From positions 5,441,751 to 5,505,750 of the forward strand of contig CM039462.1 in the NCBI GenBank assembly GCA_022414725.1: a stretch of 64,000 bases of DNA, given 5' to 3'. How positions within the stretch are numbered: the first letter of the stretch is position 1; every line of letters begins with the position of its first letter. The notes below the pieces were generated by a model, which had not been told where the DNA came from, ran no database searches, and was given only the letters and a program-made list of their open reading frames with translations. A program made the translations under genes and the position numbers. Below, piece by piece: positions 32,097-43,000 of the stretch. Source of the stretch: Microglena sp. YARC. Lineage: Eukaryota; Chlorophyta; Chlorophyceae; Chlamydomonadales; Chlamydomonadaceae.

Positions 32097-32305
32097 ATAG
32101 GTAATGATAACGATGGTGTTATGGGAGCCCGTCGTACGCAGGTGGGGAGCGGTCTCCTACCTCAACTGGACAAGGTACCATCGCGGTTGACAACGACCTG
32201 CAAAGCCAAGAGCGACCGAAGGGGGAGTCGGACCCCCGACTCTTCTTCCTTAAGCGATCTGGTCTACCACTAGTCCATTGTATATCACTGAAAGGGGCTC
32301 CCTAT
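32097..32305 (-). mobile_element. tRNA-derived SINE, copy 3, with 14-bp target duplication
   Basis: On the minus strand a tRNA-like head (A-box-like TAGTGGTAGACC, B-box GGGGTCCGACTCCCC) is followed by the family body (GTTGTCAACCGCGATGGTACC, GACGGGCTCCC, GTTATCATTACC). It is flanked by TAACGCCCTCGTTA at 32083-32096 and 32306-32319. This is the long target duplication expected of LINE-driven retroposition. Confidence 0.8.
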
Positions 32306-32319
32306 TAACGCCCTCGTTA

Positions 32320-34045
32320 TTCTTTGCAGCAACTGCCGTCAGTTGTGACGGATGCACCGTGGATTTCCCAGATCCACAAACAGGCTGCTGACCAGGGGCT
32401 GCTGACCTAGTTACGTCCCCCCCCTCCTCACCCCCCACCCCAAACACACACACTCCCTAGTTCTCATGTTGATTACACGAGTTTCAATTAAACGGTTACT
32501 AAGCTACTTCGGCATGGGTGCATTTGTTACACAACGTTCATCGGGGCAGGCTTGTTCGTTCAGTATGAAGTTAATGAACCATGTTCCTCGGTACCGGTAA
32601 TATACAACTCCGGAAGCGATGTAAACAGATCTTGATTTTAGTATTACACCTAAAATCCGGGGACACAATCGCTCACCTGCCTGAAAATTGTTCTATACAA
32701 CTTTGCATACCTTGAGAGCAACTCTAGGGAATACCTTACTTTCTACATCACAATGGTTGACCTGTTCAAGCATGATTAAATCTAACTATGCAAGCTATGA
32801 AATAACTAATGCTCATACCTGCTCATACCCAAAGACTAGAGGGTCTTGGACTATAGTCATAGTACGGTACCACTGATTGGGGTATGGTAGGGGTTAGCCA
32901 TGTCTAATAGCGTTGTCCCTTGGAGTGGTGGTTAAGGGGCCCGGCCAGGGTACCTGGCCAGCACCCTTGGCGTTCGGATGTGGCCCTGCATAGCTGCTGC
33001 TAGGCGTCAAACTGTCTGGTCGTGCTTTGTAGAGTGCCTCGACGGAAGCTATGCGAAGTCTCACCATATACCGGTAGTTGGCTTGTAGTATGCCTTGAAG
33101 GTGCCTCTTCAGCATCTTGGTAATGTTGGAGCTGCTATACCCTATTTCCTTGAAGCTCTTGTTGTAGGAATCCTCAGGACGAAAAATTACCTTTAACAAC
33201 CAGCAACCTTGCAACCAGCCAACCAATTGTGGCACACACCTGTGGCTGAGCATCAGGGCTTTTCTTGTTGGCCTTTTAGTAACTTCTGGCCAGCTCCATG
33301 AGCCAGATACGGAGCTAAACATAAATGATTCAGCAGTTCTGATCAGCTGATTATGCCAGCTTCGTTTATCTCGTCATTGGAAGCTTTATTAAAGCTCGCA
33401 GACCGGGAGGCGATTCCAATATTGAAATTTGAATTTTTGAACTTGAATTCCAAGGGATTTCGAAACCTGCGATTTTTGCTCATTCTGGATTCTGGGCAAT
33501 GGGCTCCAGAACCAATATTGCGTTCCCTTACAAAAATCTGAATGAGAATAAGGGTGATAGGCTGCCCAAGGCTGAGGCAATGTCGTAGATACAAGTAGAG
33601 CCTCCCCAGTGCTGGGGCGAGAAGCCGAGAACAAGATTAATGGGATCTGTCGATAATGAGTCATATCATATGTTGGCCTTGTATGGCCCCGTTTAGCCCC
33701 GTGCGGGAAAGTAACACTTTGATGCGAATTCTCCAAGACTTACTTCTTCCTCTTGCCGTGTCGAATTCAATCACGCCTATCCTCCGTTTTCAACATGCAG
33801 ATATGTTAGCGCACTTGAAATTCATGCTGCTTCGAAACAAAGTTCGTAAGGTTTGTCGATAAACAGAAGCAAAGCTGGGGCCGGAAAGCATAAAACATCC
33901 ACTGGATCCTGCCACGCGCAGCATACCTAGTTAATGGCCTCGCTTGAGTCTCGACACACTTGCTGACACCGGCATGCGATTGCTGCATCTGGCTTGGCCG
34001 CTGCCACTGCGCCAATAACAAGGAGAATCGGCAGCCCATACCGGG
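32320..34045. other. No gene recognised
   Basis: Open frames (for example 32894-33322 minus) have no domain I recognise. I see no repeats with clear ends here. Confidence 0.35.
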
Positions 34046-34492
34046 ATGGCTTCCATCAAGCAGCCTCTGCTACTTTCACTGCCGCTGCTCCTGCTGCTGC
34101 TCCTCTCGACAGAGTCAACAGCCTTGGAATGCAGCTTCAGTGAGAAAGCCAAATCCCTAGGAGACTTCAATTGCCCCACAGACGTGAACAATAAGCCATG
34201 GAATAAGGACGATGTGCAATATGCTGCATGGAAGTGGGCCCCCATCGTGTACCACCATCCCCTGGAAAAATATTACTTGACAGATCCAGAGCAGTGGTTG
34301 TCTAGGTCCCGTCTGTTTGATCGCTTCTACAACCCAGTGTCAGCCCGGGAGACAGTGCCGAACACAGAGGAGTTGTATTGGAGCTTTGCGACTGGCCTAA
34401 ACAGCTCCCACACAGAGGAGCAGATAAAGGGGGATGCTTTTGATGAGGATGGGAAATCAAAAGCTCGTGTCTGGTGGGTGTGTGATGGCTAG
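34046..34492 (+). CDS. Putative secreted protein, Vps62-like start (partial, first exon)
   Basis: Starts MASIKQPLLLSLP followed by a long Leu run ending near TALEC, a clear signal peptide of about 27 residues. The mature part carries WKWAPIVYHHPLEKYYLTDP, which resembles the Vps62/DUF946 signature (hydrophobic, then P-V-x-x-H-P-x-E-x-Y). The frame ends in a stop at 34490-34492, but the final codons ARVWWVCDG look like read-through into an intron. A GT donor (GTGTGTG) follows TGGTGG near 34478, so later exons are expected. I did not find them with confidence. The function of Vps62-like proteins is poorly known. Confidence 0.45.
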   Translation: MASIKQPLLLSLPLLLLLLLSTESTALECSFSEKAKSLGDFNCPTDVNNKPWNKDDVQYAAWKWAPIVYHHPLEKYYLTDPEQWLSRSRLFDRFYNPVSARETVPNTEELYWSFATGLNSSHTEEQIKGDAFDEDGKSKARVWWVCDG

Positions 34493-34734
34493 AAATGTGT
34501 CGGAGTTATTTAGTGTAATAGCCGTTCAGCAGATGATTTGGATTTGGGTCTCGTAGTTGGTAGTTTGTACCTCCACTTTTTGAGAATTCTCGATTATCGG
34601 TCCAACTTGTCAGAATTCTTGGGCCAATTTCTCAAGTTTGAGGTACCAAGTGTTTTTCGAAAACTCCAATTCAAATCATCTGCTGAATGTCTATATCTCC
34701 AGTTGTCTGCATCATTTTATGATCTCAATCTCAA

Positions 34735-35500
34735 TTGGTGTGCACAGACATTGGGCTGTTTCATGTTTAGTACCCCCGAAGTCAGCAGCAACCTCGTGTG
34801 TGTGAGCGTGATGCTGGCCCTATTTCTGCAAGAAACTGAACATCCGTTTTGAAGTCCTAAAATACTTGCTGGTGTATGACACGTACATACCCTGATCAAT
34901 ATCATTTGACTTGAAAACCCCAAACGTTGGGCCGTTTCATGTTTACTGCCCCTGAAGTCAGCAACAACCTTGTGAGCGTGATGCCCCATCGCTGCAAGAA
35001 ATTAAACACCCTGTTTGAAGTCCCTAAATACTTGTGTATGACACGTATATACCCTTATCTAGATCAAATGACTTGAAAACCCCAAACGTTGGGCCGTTTA
35101 TGTTTACCTCCCCCGAAGTCAGCAACAACCTCATGCGTGTGAGTGTGATGCTAGCCCTATTGCTGCAAGAAACTAAAAACCCTTTTCAAAGTCCCTAAAT
35201 ACTTGCTTGAGTATGAGTATATAAGTATATAACCTTATCGAGATCATTTGACTTGAAATCCCCAAACGTTGGGCCGTTTCATGTTTACTGCCCCTGAAGT
35301 CAGCAGCAACCGTGTGTGTGGGGGCGTGATGCTGGCCCTATTGCTGCAAGAAGCCGAACACTCGTTTTGAAGTCCTAAAATACTTGCTTGAGTATGAGTT
35401 TATAAATATATAACCTTATCAAGATCATTTGACTTGAAAACCCCAAACGTTGGGCCGTTTCTTGTTCACTGCCCCCGAAGTCAGCAGCGACCGTGCGTGT
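34735..35500. repeat. Minisatellite, about 165-190-bp unit
   Basis: Five units contain AACGTTGGGCCGTTT, GAAGTCAGCAGCAACC, GTGTGTG, GATGCTGGCCCTATTGCTGC and AAGTCCTAAAATACTTGC in the same order (blocks near 34750, 34925, 35088, 35268, 35447). A related single segment is at 35900-35965. The array lies directly 3' of the 34046 exon and may sit in its intron. CCTATTGCTGCAAG and CCTTTCGTTGCAG resemble splice acceptors. Confidence 0.7.
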
Positions 35501-35989
35501 GTGGTAATGGGAATTCAGGGGATGGTTCGGATTGTGATATTTCAAAACAGGTCGTAGTTATTAGTTTGTACCTCAGATTTGGCCTGAAATTCCAAGAATT
35601 CTGAGAAATCTGGGATAATTGTCTTGAATCTGGCCTGAAAATGTCAGGGCACAAAGTATAATCTACGTCTGTTGATTCCAACTCATCCGCTGAATTGCTT
35701 GAAGTTAAATTATCATCGGCTGAATTGCTTTAAGTTCAAATATTACTATATTAGAGCAGAACACAGGGTCCCCTGTTTATAAGGTTCGATAAGACTTTAA
35801 TATATTTGGCTACCCCTGGATGTAAAAATCATACAAGGTTGGGCAAGTCCCTTTCGCCTATTTTACTACTTCTGGACAGTACAAATACGTGCACACAGTG
35901 TGGTGCTGGCCCTTTCGTTGCAGGAAACTGAACATCGATTTGAAGTCCTAAACTAGTTTCCTGTCTATGATACAAGACCTTATCACTAT

Positions 35990-36060
35990 CATATGATGTT
36001 AATGATGATGATGATAATGATGATCATGATCATGATCATGAACATGATGATGATGAAGAT
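35990..36060. repeat. ATG/ATC trinucleotide microsatellite
   Basis: A run of ATGATGATGATAATG and GATCATGATCATG. Confidence 0.75.
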
Positions 36061-36144
36061 GTTGACATTTTCCTGGTGCCCTACTGGACTCCAAATGTGC
36101 CAGTGGCTTGTCAGAGTCTGAAGTGCAGCTAGCTTTGCTTAGTG

Positions 36145-36262
36145 GCAGTATATTCTTTGAAAGTGGTTCAAATGCATTTGAAAGTGGAAGTGTATTACTT
36201 GAAAGTGGTTCAAATGCATTTGAAAGTGGCAGTAGATTCTTTGAAAGTGGTTCAAATGCAAA
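36145..36262. repeat. TTTGAAAGTGG tandem repeat
   Basis: Six copies of TTTGAAAGTGG separated by short spacers, several joined by TTCAAATGCA. Confidence 0.75.
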
Positions 36263-36379
36263 AAGGCGCTTGCTGCCTTTTAAGCCCAGGTAGCTGTGTT
36301 TTAAAGCAAAGGTAGCTGCGCTTTAGAGCTAAGCTTCATAGTAAGCAGAGCACAGCCACGAGTAAAATAACCTCGGCAA

Positions 36380-36440
36380 TGGGTAGCAGGCAGGGGAGCT
36401 GCCTAGAAGCTGCTGCAAGTAGCTGAAAAGAAAAGCTATG
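36380..36440. repeat. MITE family A end fragment
   Basis: GGGGAGCTGCCTAGAAGCTG followed by AGTAGCTGAAAAGAAAA, the right end of family A without a left end. Confidence 0.6.
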
Positions 36441-36545
36441 ATCTGCATGCATCATGGTGCTCGTAATAGCTTTTGGGGTGCTCCTAGATCTAGGTAAAAT
36501 ACTGGTAAAATAACCACAACAATTAGAACCTTGTTCTGGCCCAAT

Positions 36546-36566
36546 AACAACAACGACAACAACAGC

Positions 36567-36619
<53 letters not shown>

Positions 36620-36633
36620 ACAACAGCAACAGC

Positions 36634-36686
<53 letters not shown>

Positions 36687-36690
36687 CCGG
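36546..36690. repeat. CAA microsatellite
   Basis: An almost pure (CAA)n run interrupted by CAG. The Asn/Gln/Thr and Leu/Val frames it creates are not genes. Confidence 0.9.
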
Positions 36691-37199
36691 TAAATCAACG
36701 GCCGACTTACCCTTTAAAAGCGACCACAGCCGGTAGATTTACATTACCATTTTACCAGTGACACCCCGCTTTAACAGTAGTGTCTTGCAAGCTCCCCTAA
36801 GTCTTAAAAGATAAGGGAGACTTATGAACATCATAATATGTCTATTATGCATGGGGGGCGGCAAATACATCTATATTGCCCCAACATATAGATCTATATA
36901 GATCTATAAATAGCAAAATATATATATGGTATATCGGTGCCTCAAGGAGGCCTCTGAAAAATCTGGGATTTATTTTACATGTAGTCTGCATCATACTAAG
37001 GTGCCTTGTGCCTTCAAAACAAACACAGGATTTATTTTTAGTTCAGTAACCACTTGTGAAGCTCGCTACCGGCGCGGACACATACTAAACGGTCACTATA
37101 TAGCCTCCAAACCAACCCAGCCCTAGTCCCTTCTACCCCCATCATCAGTTCATCACCATCAGCAGTTCAGCATACATAAGGTCCTAGAAGAGTCTTTAA

Positions 37200-37308
37200 A
37201 CTGTCTAATTTGTGCAGCTTCTAGGCAGCTCCCTTGGCTGGCTATTCAGCAAAATCTAACGCAAGCTAGTGCACAGGGAGCTGCCTAGAAGCTGCTACTG
37301 GTTGCTGA
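37200..37308. mobile_element. MITE family A, short internally deleted copy
   Basis: Left block GCAGCTTCTAGGCAGCTCCC and right block GGGAGCTGCCTAGAAGCTGC lie only about 70 bp apart, so the copy has lost part of its middle. Confidence 0.6.
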
Positions 37309-37799
37309 GCATTTCATCATCATCATCATCATCATCAATTCATCAACATGCCGCGATTGCTAGGGTAGTAGACTTGTAGGGTTGCATGGACACATTGTGC
37401 AGTCGCCCTGAATTATCCCCTAAAGGCCATAGGCTGAGAAGGGCTGTCCAGGTCCAGTCCCACAACGCAGCCGGCTTGGTTTGTTGAGCCCCCCTTGCAT
37501 GCCTTCAAGTGCACGTTCGTCAAGTTGCTAATGTTGTTGGGACTGACGCCAATGTCACAAGTGCGACAAAACAACAGGCAAGGTCTACCTTCTTCAATCC
37601 GCGCATCGAAGTTTGCTCTCCAGTTAGAAGCCGGTGGGGCTTCCTCGAGAATGGCCAAGACAGCTGCAGGCGACTTCCCATCGCTCTTACAACTTTGTAA
37701 GCCCCTTCATTCAGAAGGCCATTTGCCGTTTTCATTTGGAACAGTGCAAAGAAAGCGAATAGCAAGTTCGAGGAACAGTCGACGGCTCAAACTGCCCAC

Positions 37800-37945
37800 A
37801 TAGATCTATATAGATATATTGGGACCGGGGGAGGCGTCGGACAAGGGATAACGATAGATCTATCGGCTTCGCGTATATAGATCTATACAGATTTATATAG
37901 ACCGATAGATCTATAGAGATATATCGGTCTTTGCCTCTCCCTTAT
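37800..37945. repeat. Palindromic TAGATCTATA-rich segment
   Basis: Repeated ATAGATCTAT and ATATATCGGTC motifs in both orientations form overlapping inverted repeats. A similar run lies at 36885-36910. Confidence 0.6.
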
Positions 37946-38355
37946 TATGCAATACCCCAACTGAATCTTTTTATGTCTGAATCGTATCCGGTATTGAAGA
38001 TGTGGTCCAAGATATGTCTTCCTGCCCCCCCCCCCCCCCCCCCCCCTTCCTTTGATTGTGTAATATTGGTTTTGGATACATTTGGATTGGTTCGGATAGG
38101 TAGGCTTTAGTTTGCCTAGTTTATAAATTTTTGGCCCCCCCCCCCCCCCCCCCTCATAGGGGCGGGAGCCCCAGATTCACCCCGTTGTCTGTTTCTGTGA
38201 CCGACCGACCAACGGACCAACAGACGGAAAAACGAAGCCTGACACATCAGCCAACTGTCTCATAACTTACTGGCTTTGGTCAGCTCCAGTCCTTGCCACC
38301 TGCTGTTCCGTTGCCACACTCTCGGCAATTTTCCGCGTGCTTGCGTCGCTGCGTA

Positions 38356-38555
38356 GGACTTGTTAGTTCAGCCACGCGTTGCAACTTCTAGACAGCTCCC
38401 TTTCCAAGGACGGGCCAAACCTGAAGCCAGCAAGTGCGTCTTCAAGCTGACGTGGCAGACACTCAAATGCAGCTGAAAGGTTTGGGCTTGCCCTAGTGCC
38501 TGGTTAATGGATCTGGCTGGAAGCTACTACGAGTAGCCCCAGAAAGAAACAGTGA
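38356..38555. mobile_element. MITE family A copy
   Basis: Left block CAACTTCTAGACAGCTCCC, right block TGGAAGCTACTACGAGTAG and terminal AAAGAAACAGTG resemble the copy at 50800-51002. The left terminus is diverged. Confidence 0.55.
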
Positions 38556-39077
38556 ATACGCTGTGAACCTGCCCTTAAACCAGCGCCAACGGGCAAGCAA
38601 GAACTATTGTTGCTTTGAATTATGTGCCCGCAAACGTTTTGTGGCAATCTCCAGCTTGGTAGCAGGTTTTTTGGCGTTTTTGTACGTTACACGAGTAGTC
38701 AAAAAGTCTATTAATATCTTGGAAGTTTCGTCCTCCGCCTGTCTAATTGTTCCTTTTTTTGCGGAGCCCCTCTTCTGGTGGGCGGAGACCCAAGGGTCAC
38801 CACTTTGTCTGATTGTTGTATTGTTTGTGTGTTGTCGCGTCACGTCCCAACCCTTGGCCTCGTAACCCACTCTCCACCTTCCAAACTCGGACAGGTCAAA
38901 CTTTTGCTGACGATTTCGGGAACCACTCCGAGTCAATTTTCTGCAACGCTTACGAAGCGACTAGGATGTGTTTCTTAGGAAACAAGCAAAAGTCTCTTCA
39001 CGTTGCACCACTGGAACTCTTTGGGTGCTACTAGCAGGGTACTACTAGTAGTCTTTGGAGGTGCTACTAGAGCTTTC
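38556..39077. other. No gene recognised
   Basis: Open frames on both strands (38563-38936) have no recognisable domain. The stretch ends at the assembly gap. Confidence 0.35.
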
Positions 39078-40077
39078 NNNNNNNNNNNNNNNNNNNNNNN
39101 NNNNNNNNNNNNNNNNNNNNNNNNNNNNNNNNNNNNNNNNNNNNNNNNNNNNNNNNNNNNNNNNNNNNNNNNNNNNNNNNNNNNNNNNNNNNNNNNNNNN
39201 NNNNNNNNNNNNNNNNNNNNNNNNNNNNNNNNNNNNNNNNNNNNNNNNNNNNNNNNNNNNNNNNNNNNNNNNNNNNNNNNNNNNNNNNNNNNNNNNNNNN
39301 NNNNNNNNNNNNNNNNNNNNNNNNNNNNNNNNNNNNNNNNNNNNNNNNNNNNNNNNNNNNNNNNNNNNNNNNNNNNNNNNNNNNNNNNNNNNNNNNNNNN
39401 NNNNNNNNNNNNNNNNNNNNNNNNNNNNNNNNNNNNNNNNNNNNNNNNNNNNNNNNNNNNNNNNNNNNNNNNNNNNNNNNNNNNNNNNNNNNNNNNNNNN
39501 NNNNNNNNNNNNNNNNNNNNNNNNNNNNNNNNNNNNNNNNNNNNNNNNNNNNNNNNNNNNNNNNNNNNNNNNNNNNNNNNNNNNNNNNNNNNNNNNNNNN
39601 NNNNNNNNNNNNNNNNNNNNNNNNNNNNNNNNNNNNNNNNNNNNNNNNNNNNNNNNNNNNNNNNNNNNNNNNNNNNNNNNNNNNNNNNNNNNNNNNNNNN
39701 NNNNNNNNNNNNNNNNNNNNNNNNNNNNNNNNNNNNNNNNNNNNNNNNNNNNNNNNNNNNNNNNNNNNNNNNNNNNNNNNNNNNNNNNNNNNNNNNNNNN
39801 NNNNNNNNNNNNNNNNNNNNNNNNNNNNNNNNNNNNNNNNNNNNNNNNNNNNNNNNNNNNNNNNNNNNNNNNNNNNNNNNNNNNNNNNNNNNNNNNNNNN
39901 NNNNNNNNNNNNNNNNNNNNNNNNNNNNNNNNNNNNNNNNNNNNNNNNNNNNNNNNNNNNNNNNNNNNNNNNNNNNNNNNNNNNNNNNNNNNNNNNNNNN
40001 NNNNNNNNNNNNNNNNNNNNNNNNNNNNNNNNNNNNNNNNNNNNNNNNNNNNNNNNNNNNNNNNNNNNNNNNNNNNN
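39078..40077. other. Assembly gap of exactly 1,000 N
   Basis: A round-number run of N placed directly against the C-rich satellite. The true length is unknown. Confidence 0.99.
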
Positions 40078-43000
40078 ATACCCAGCCTCTTCCCCCTTGC
40101 CCTCTCCCTCGTCCCTCTTTCTTCCGTCCCCCTTGACCCGCCCTTACCCAGCCTCACCCTTTGCCCTACTCCCCAACCCTCTGTTCTCCCCACGCCCCAT
40201 TGCCCGCCCCTACCCAACTCTCCCTTTTTTTTTTTTGTTGCCCTCTCACCCACTCCCATCTGTTCTTCCCGCCCCTTAATGACCTCCCCTACCCATACCC
40301 ATTGCCCTGCCCCCTAACGCAGCCACCTTCCCTTCACCCTCTCCCCCCCCTCCCTCTGTTCTTCCGCCCCTTGCCCCCACCCCTTACCCAAGCCTACTCC
40401 CCGTTGTCCCTCTTCCCTCTCCCTCTGTTCTTTTTCCCCCCCTTTGCCTCGCCCCTTACCCCACCTCTTAACCGTTTGCCCTCTCTTCCCCCCTCCCTCT
40501 TTTGTTCTTTCCGCCCTATCTGCCCCGCCTTTACCCCAGGCCTCTTCCCTTGTGTCCTCTCCCCCCCCCCTCCTATTCTTTCCGCTCCTTGGCCCCGCCC
40601 CCTTACCCAGCCTCTCCCATTGCCCTCTCCCTCCATCCTCGGTTCTTTTCTACCCCTTTCCCCCGCCCCTTTCCCCCCAGCCTCACCCCTGCCCTGCCAT
40701 CCCTCTCGCCCCACCTCCCTGTTCTTATCCCCCCCTTGCCCCCAGCCCCTTTACCCAGCTCTGTCCCCCTGCTCCCTCCCTCGTCCCTCTTGTTCTTTCG
40801 CCCCTTTCCCCGCCCCTTACCCCAGCCTCACCCATGCCCTCTCCCCCCACCCCTCGTTCTGTTCTTCCGCCCTTGCCCCGCCCCTCCGCCTCTTTCCTTG
40901 CCCTCTCCCCTTCCTCTATTTCGCTCCTTGCCCCGCCTTACCCCTCTCCCCTTGCCCTCTCCCTATCCTCTGTTTCTTTCCGCCCTTCCCCGCCCCTTCC
41001 GCCTTACCTTGCCCTCTCCCCCTCCCTTGTCCTTTCCGCCCTTGCCGCCCTTACCACCTTTCCCCTTTGCCTCTCCCCCCTCCCTGTTCTTTCCGCCCTT
41101 GCCCCGCCCATTACCCAGCCTCTCCCCTTGCCCTCTTCCTCGTCCCTCTGTTCTTTTCCGCCTTGCCCCCCCCTTACCCAGCCCTTCCTTTGCCCTCCTC
41201 CCCCTCTGTGATTCCGCCTTGCACCGCCCTTCCAGCTCTCCCTTGCCCTCCTCCTCGTCCCTCTGTTCTTTCCGCCCCTTGCCCCGTACCCATTCTCCAG
41301 CTCTTCCTTTGCCCTCTCCCCTCCCTCTGTTTCCTTCGCGCCTTGCCCTACGCCGACCGCGCGCATTAGCCAGCCTCTCCCCATTGTGTGTGTCTGGAAC
41401 CAATCTCCATCGTCCTCTTACAAACACCTCTCTAGTTCTTTCCGCCCTTTCCCCGCCCCTTACCCCTCATGCCCCATTTCCCCTCTCCCCACCGCCCCTC
41501 GCCTCAGTTCTTTCCGCCCTTGCCCGCCCTGCAAACCAGCCTCTTCCCCTTGCCCTCTCCTCCGTCCTCTGATTCTTTCTCCCCTTGCCCGCCCCTTACC
41601 CAGCCTCACCCCTTTGCCCTCTCCCCCAACCCCCTGTGTTCCTCCCCCCATGCCCGCCCCTTACAACCTCGTTCCTTTGCCCCTCTCCCACTCCTCTGTT
41701 CTTCCCCCCCCTTGCACCTCCCTTACCCCCGCCCATTGCCGCCATGCCCCTAACGCAGCCATTCCTTCACCCTCTCCCCCCTCCCTGCTGTTCTTTCCGC
41801 CCCTTGCCACCCTTACCCAGCCTCTCCCCCTTCCCTCTCTCTCGTCCTCTTCTTTTCCCCCCTTGCCTCGCCCTTTACCCCACATCTTAACCTTTGCCCT
41901 CTCCCCCTCCTCTGTTCTTTCCGTGCTCCCTGTTCTTTTCCGCCCCTTCCCGCTTAGCCTCTTCCTTTGTCCTCTCCCCCTCCCTCTATTTCTTTCGCTC
42001 CTTGCCCCGCCCTTACCCAGCCTCTTCCCATTGCCCTCTCCCTCATCCTCTGTTCTTTCTGCCCCTCCCGCTCCTTCCCCCCCTCAGCCTCACCCATTGC
42101 CCTCTCCCCCCTCCCTCTGTTCTTTCCCCCCCTCCCCGCCTTACCCAGCCTCTCCCCTGCCCCTCCCTCGTCCCTCTGTTCTTTCGCCCCTTCCCGCCCC
42201 TTACGCCAGCCTCAACCCATTTGCCCTCTCCACCCTCTGTTGCCCTTGCCCCGCCCCCAACCCAGCCCTCTTCCCTTGCCTCTCCCTTCGTCCCTCTGTT
42301 CTTTCTCCCCTTGCCCGCCCCCCTTACCCACAGCCTACCCTTTGCCCTCTCCCCCCAACCTCTGTCCTCCCGCCCCATGCCCGCCCTTACCCAACCTCTT
42401 CCCTTTGCCCTCTCCCCACTCCCTCTGTGATTCCCAGCCCTTGCACCTCCCTTACCCAGCCCATTGCCCTGCCCCCTTACGCAGCCTCTCCTCTCACCCT
42501 CTCCCCCCTCCCTCTGTCTTTCCGCCCTTGCCCCGCCCCTTACCCACATAATCGCCTCTCTCCTTGCCCCCTCTCCCCCTCTTTCTTTCTTTCGCCCCTT
42601 GCCCGCCCCTCTTACCCAGCCTCTTCCCTTGCCTCTCCCCCTCCCTCTATCTTCCGCTCCATTGGCCCGCCCCTTACCCAGCCTTCCCCCTTGCCTCTCC
42701 CTCATCCCTTTCTTCTTTCCGCCCTCCCCCGCCCTTCCCCAGCCTCACCCTTGCCATCTCCCCCCCGTCCCTCTGTTCTTTCCGCCCCTTGCCCCGCCCC
42801 TTACCCAGCCTCTTCCCTTTGCCCTCTCCCCCCTCCCTCTGTTCTTTCCGCCCCTTGCCCCGCCCCTTACCCAGCCTCACCCATTTGCCCTCTCCCCCCA
42901 CCCTCTGTTCTTTCCGCCCCTTGCCCGCCCCTAACCCAGCCCTCTTTCCCCTTGCCCTCTCCCTCGTCCTCTGTTCTTCTCCTCCCCTTGCCCCGCCCCT

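Noticed and set aside
32894..33322. 142-codon minus-strand frame
   Set aside because: No recognisable domain and no transcript signals. A remnant of an element is possible but cannot be shown.
36336..36761. Poly-Asn/Gln and poly-Leu/Val frames
   Set aside because: Products of the CAA microsatellite.
39003..40317. Open frames of about 400 codons across the N gap
   Set aside because: They consist mostly of unknown residues; the gap simply contains no stop codons.
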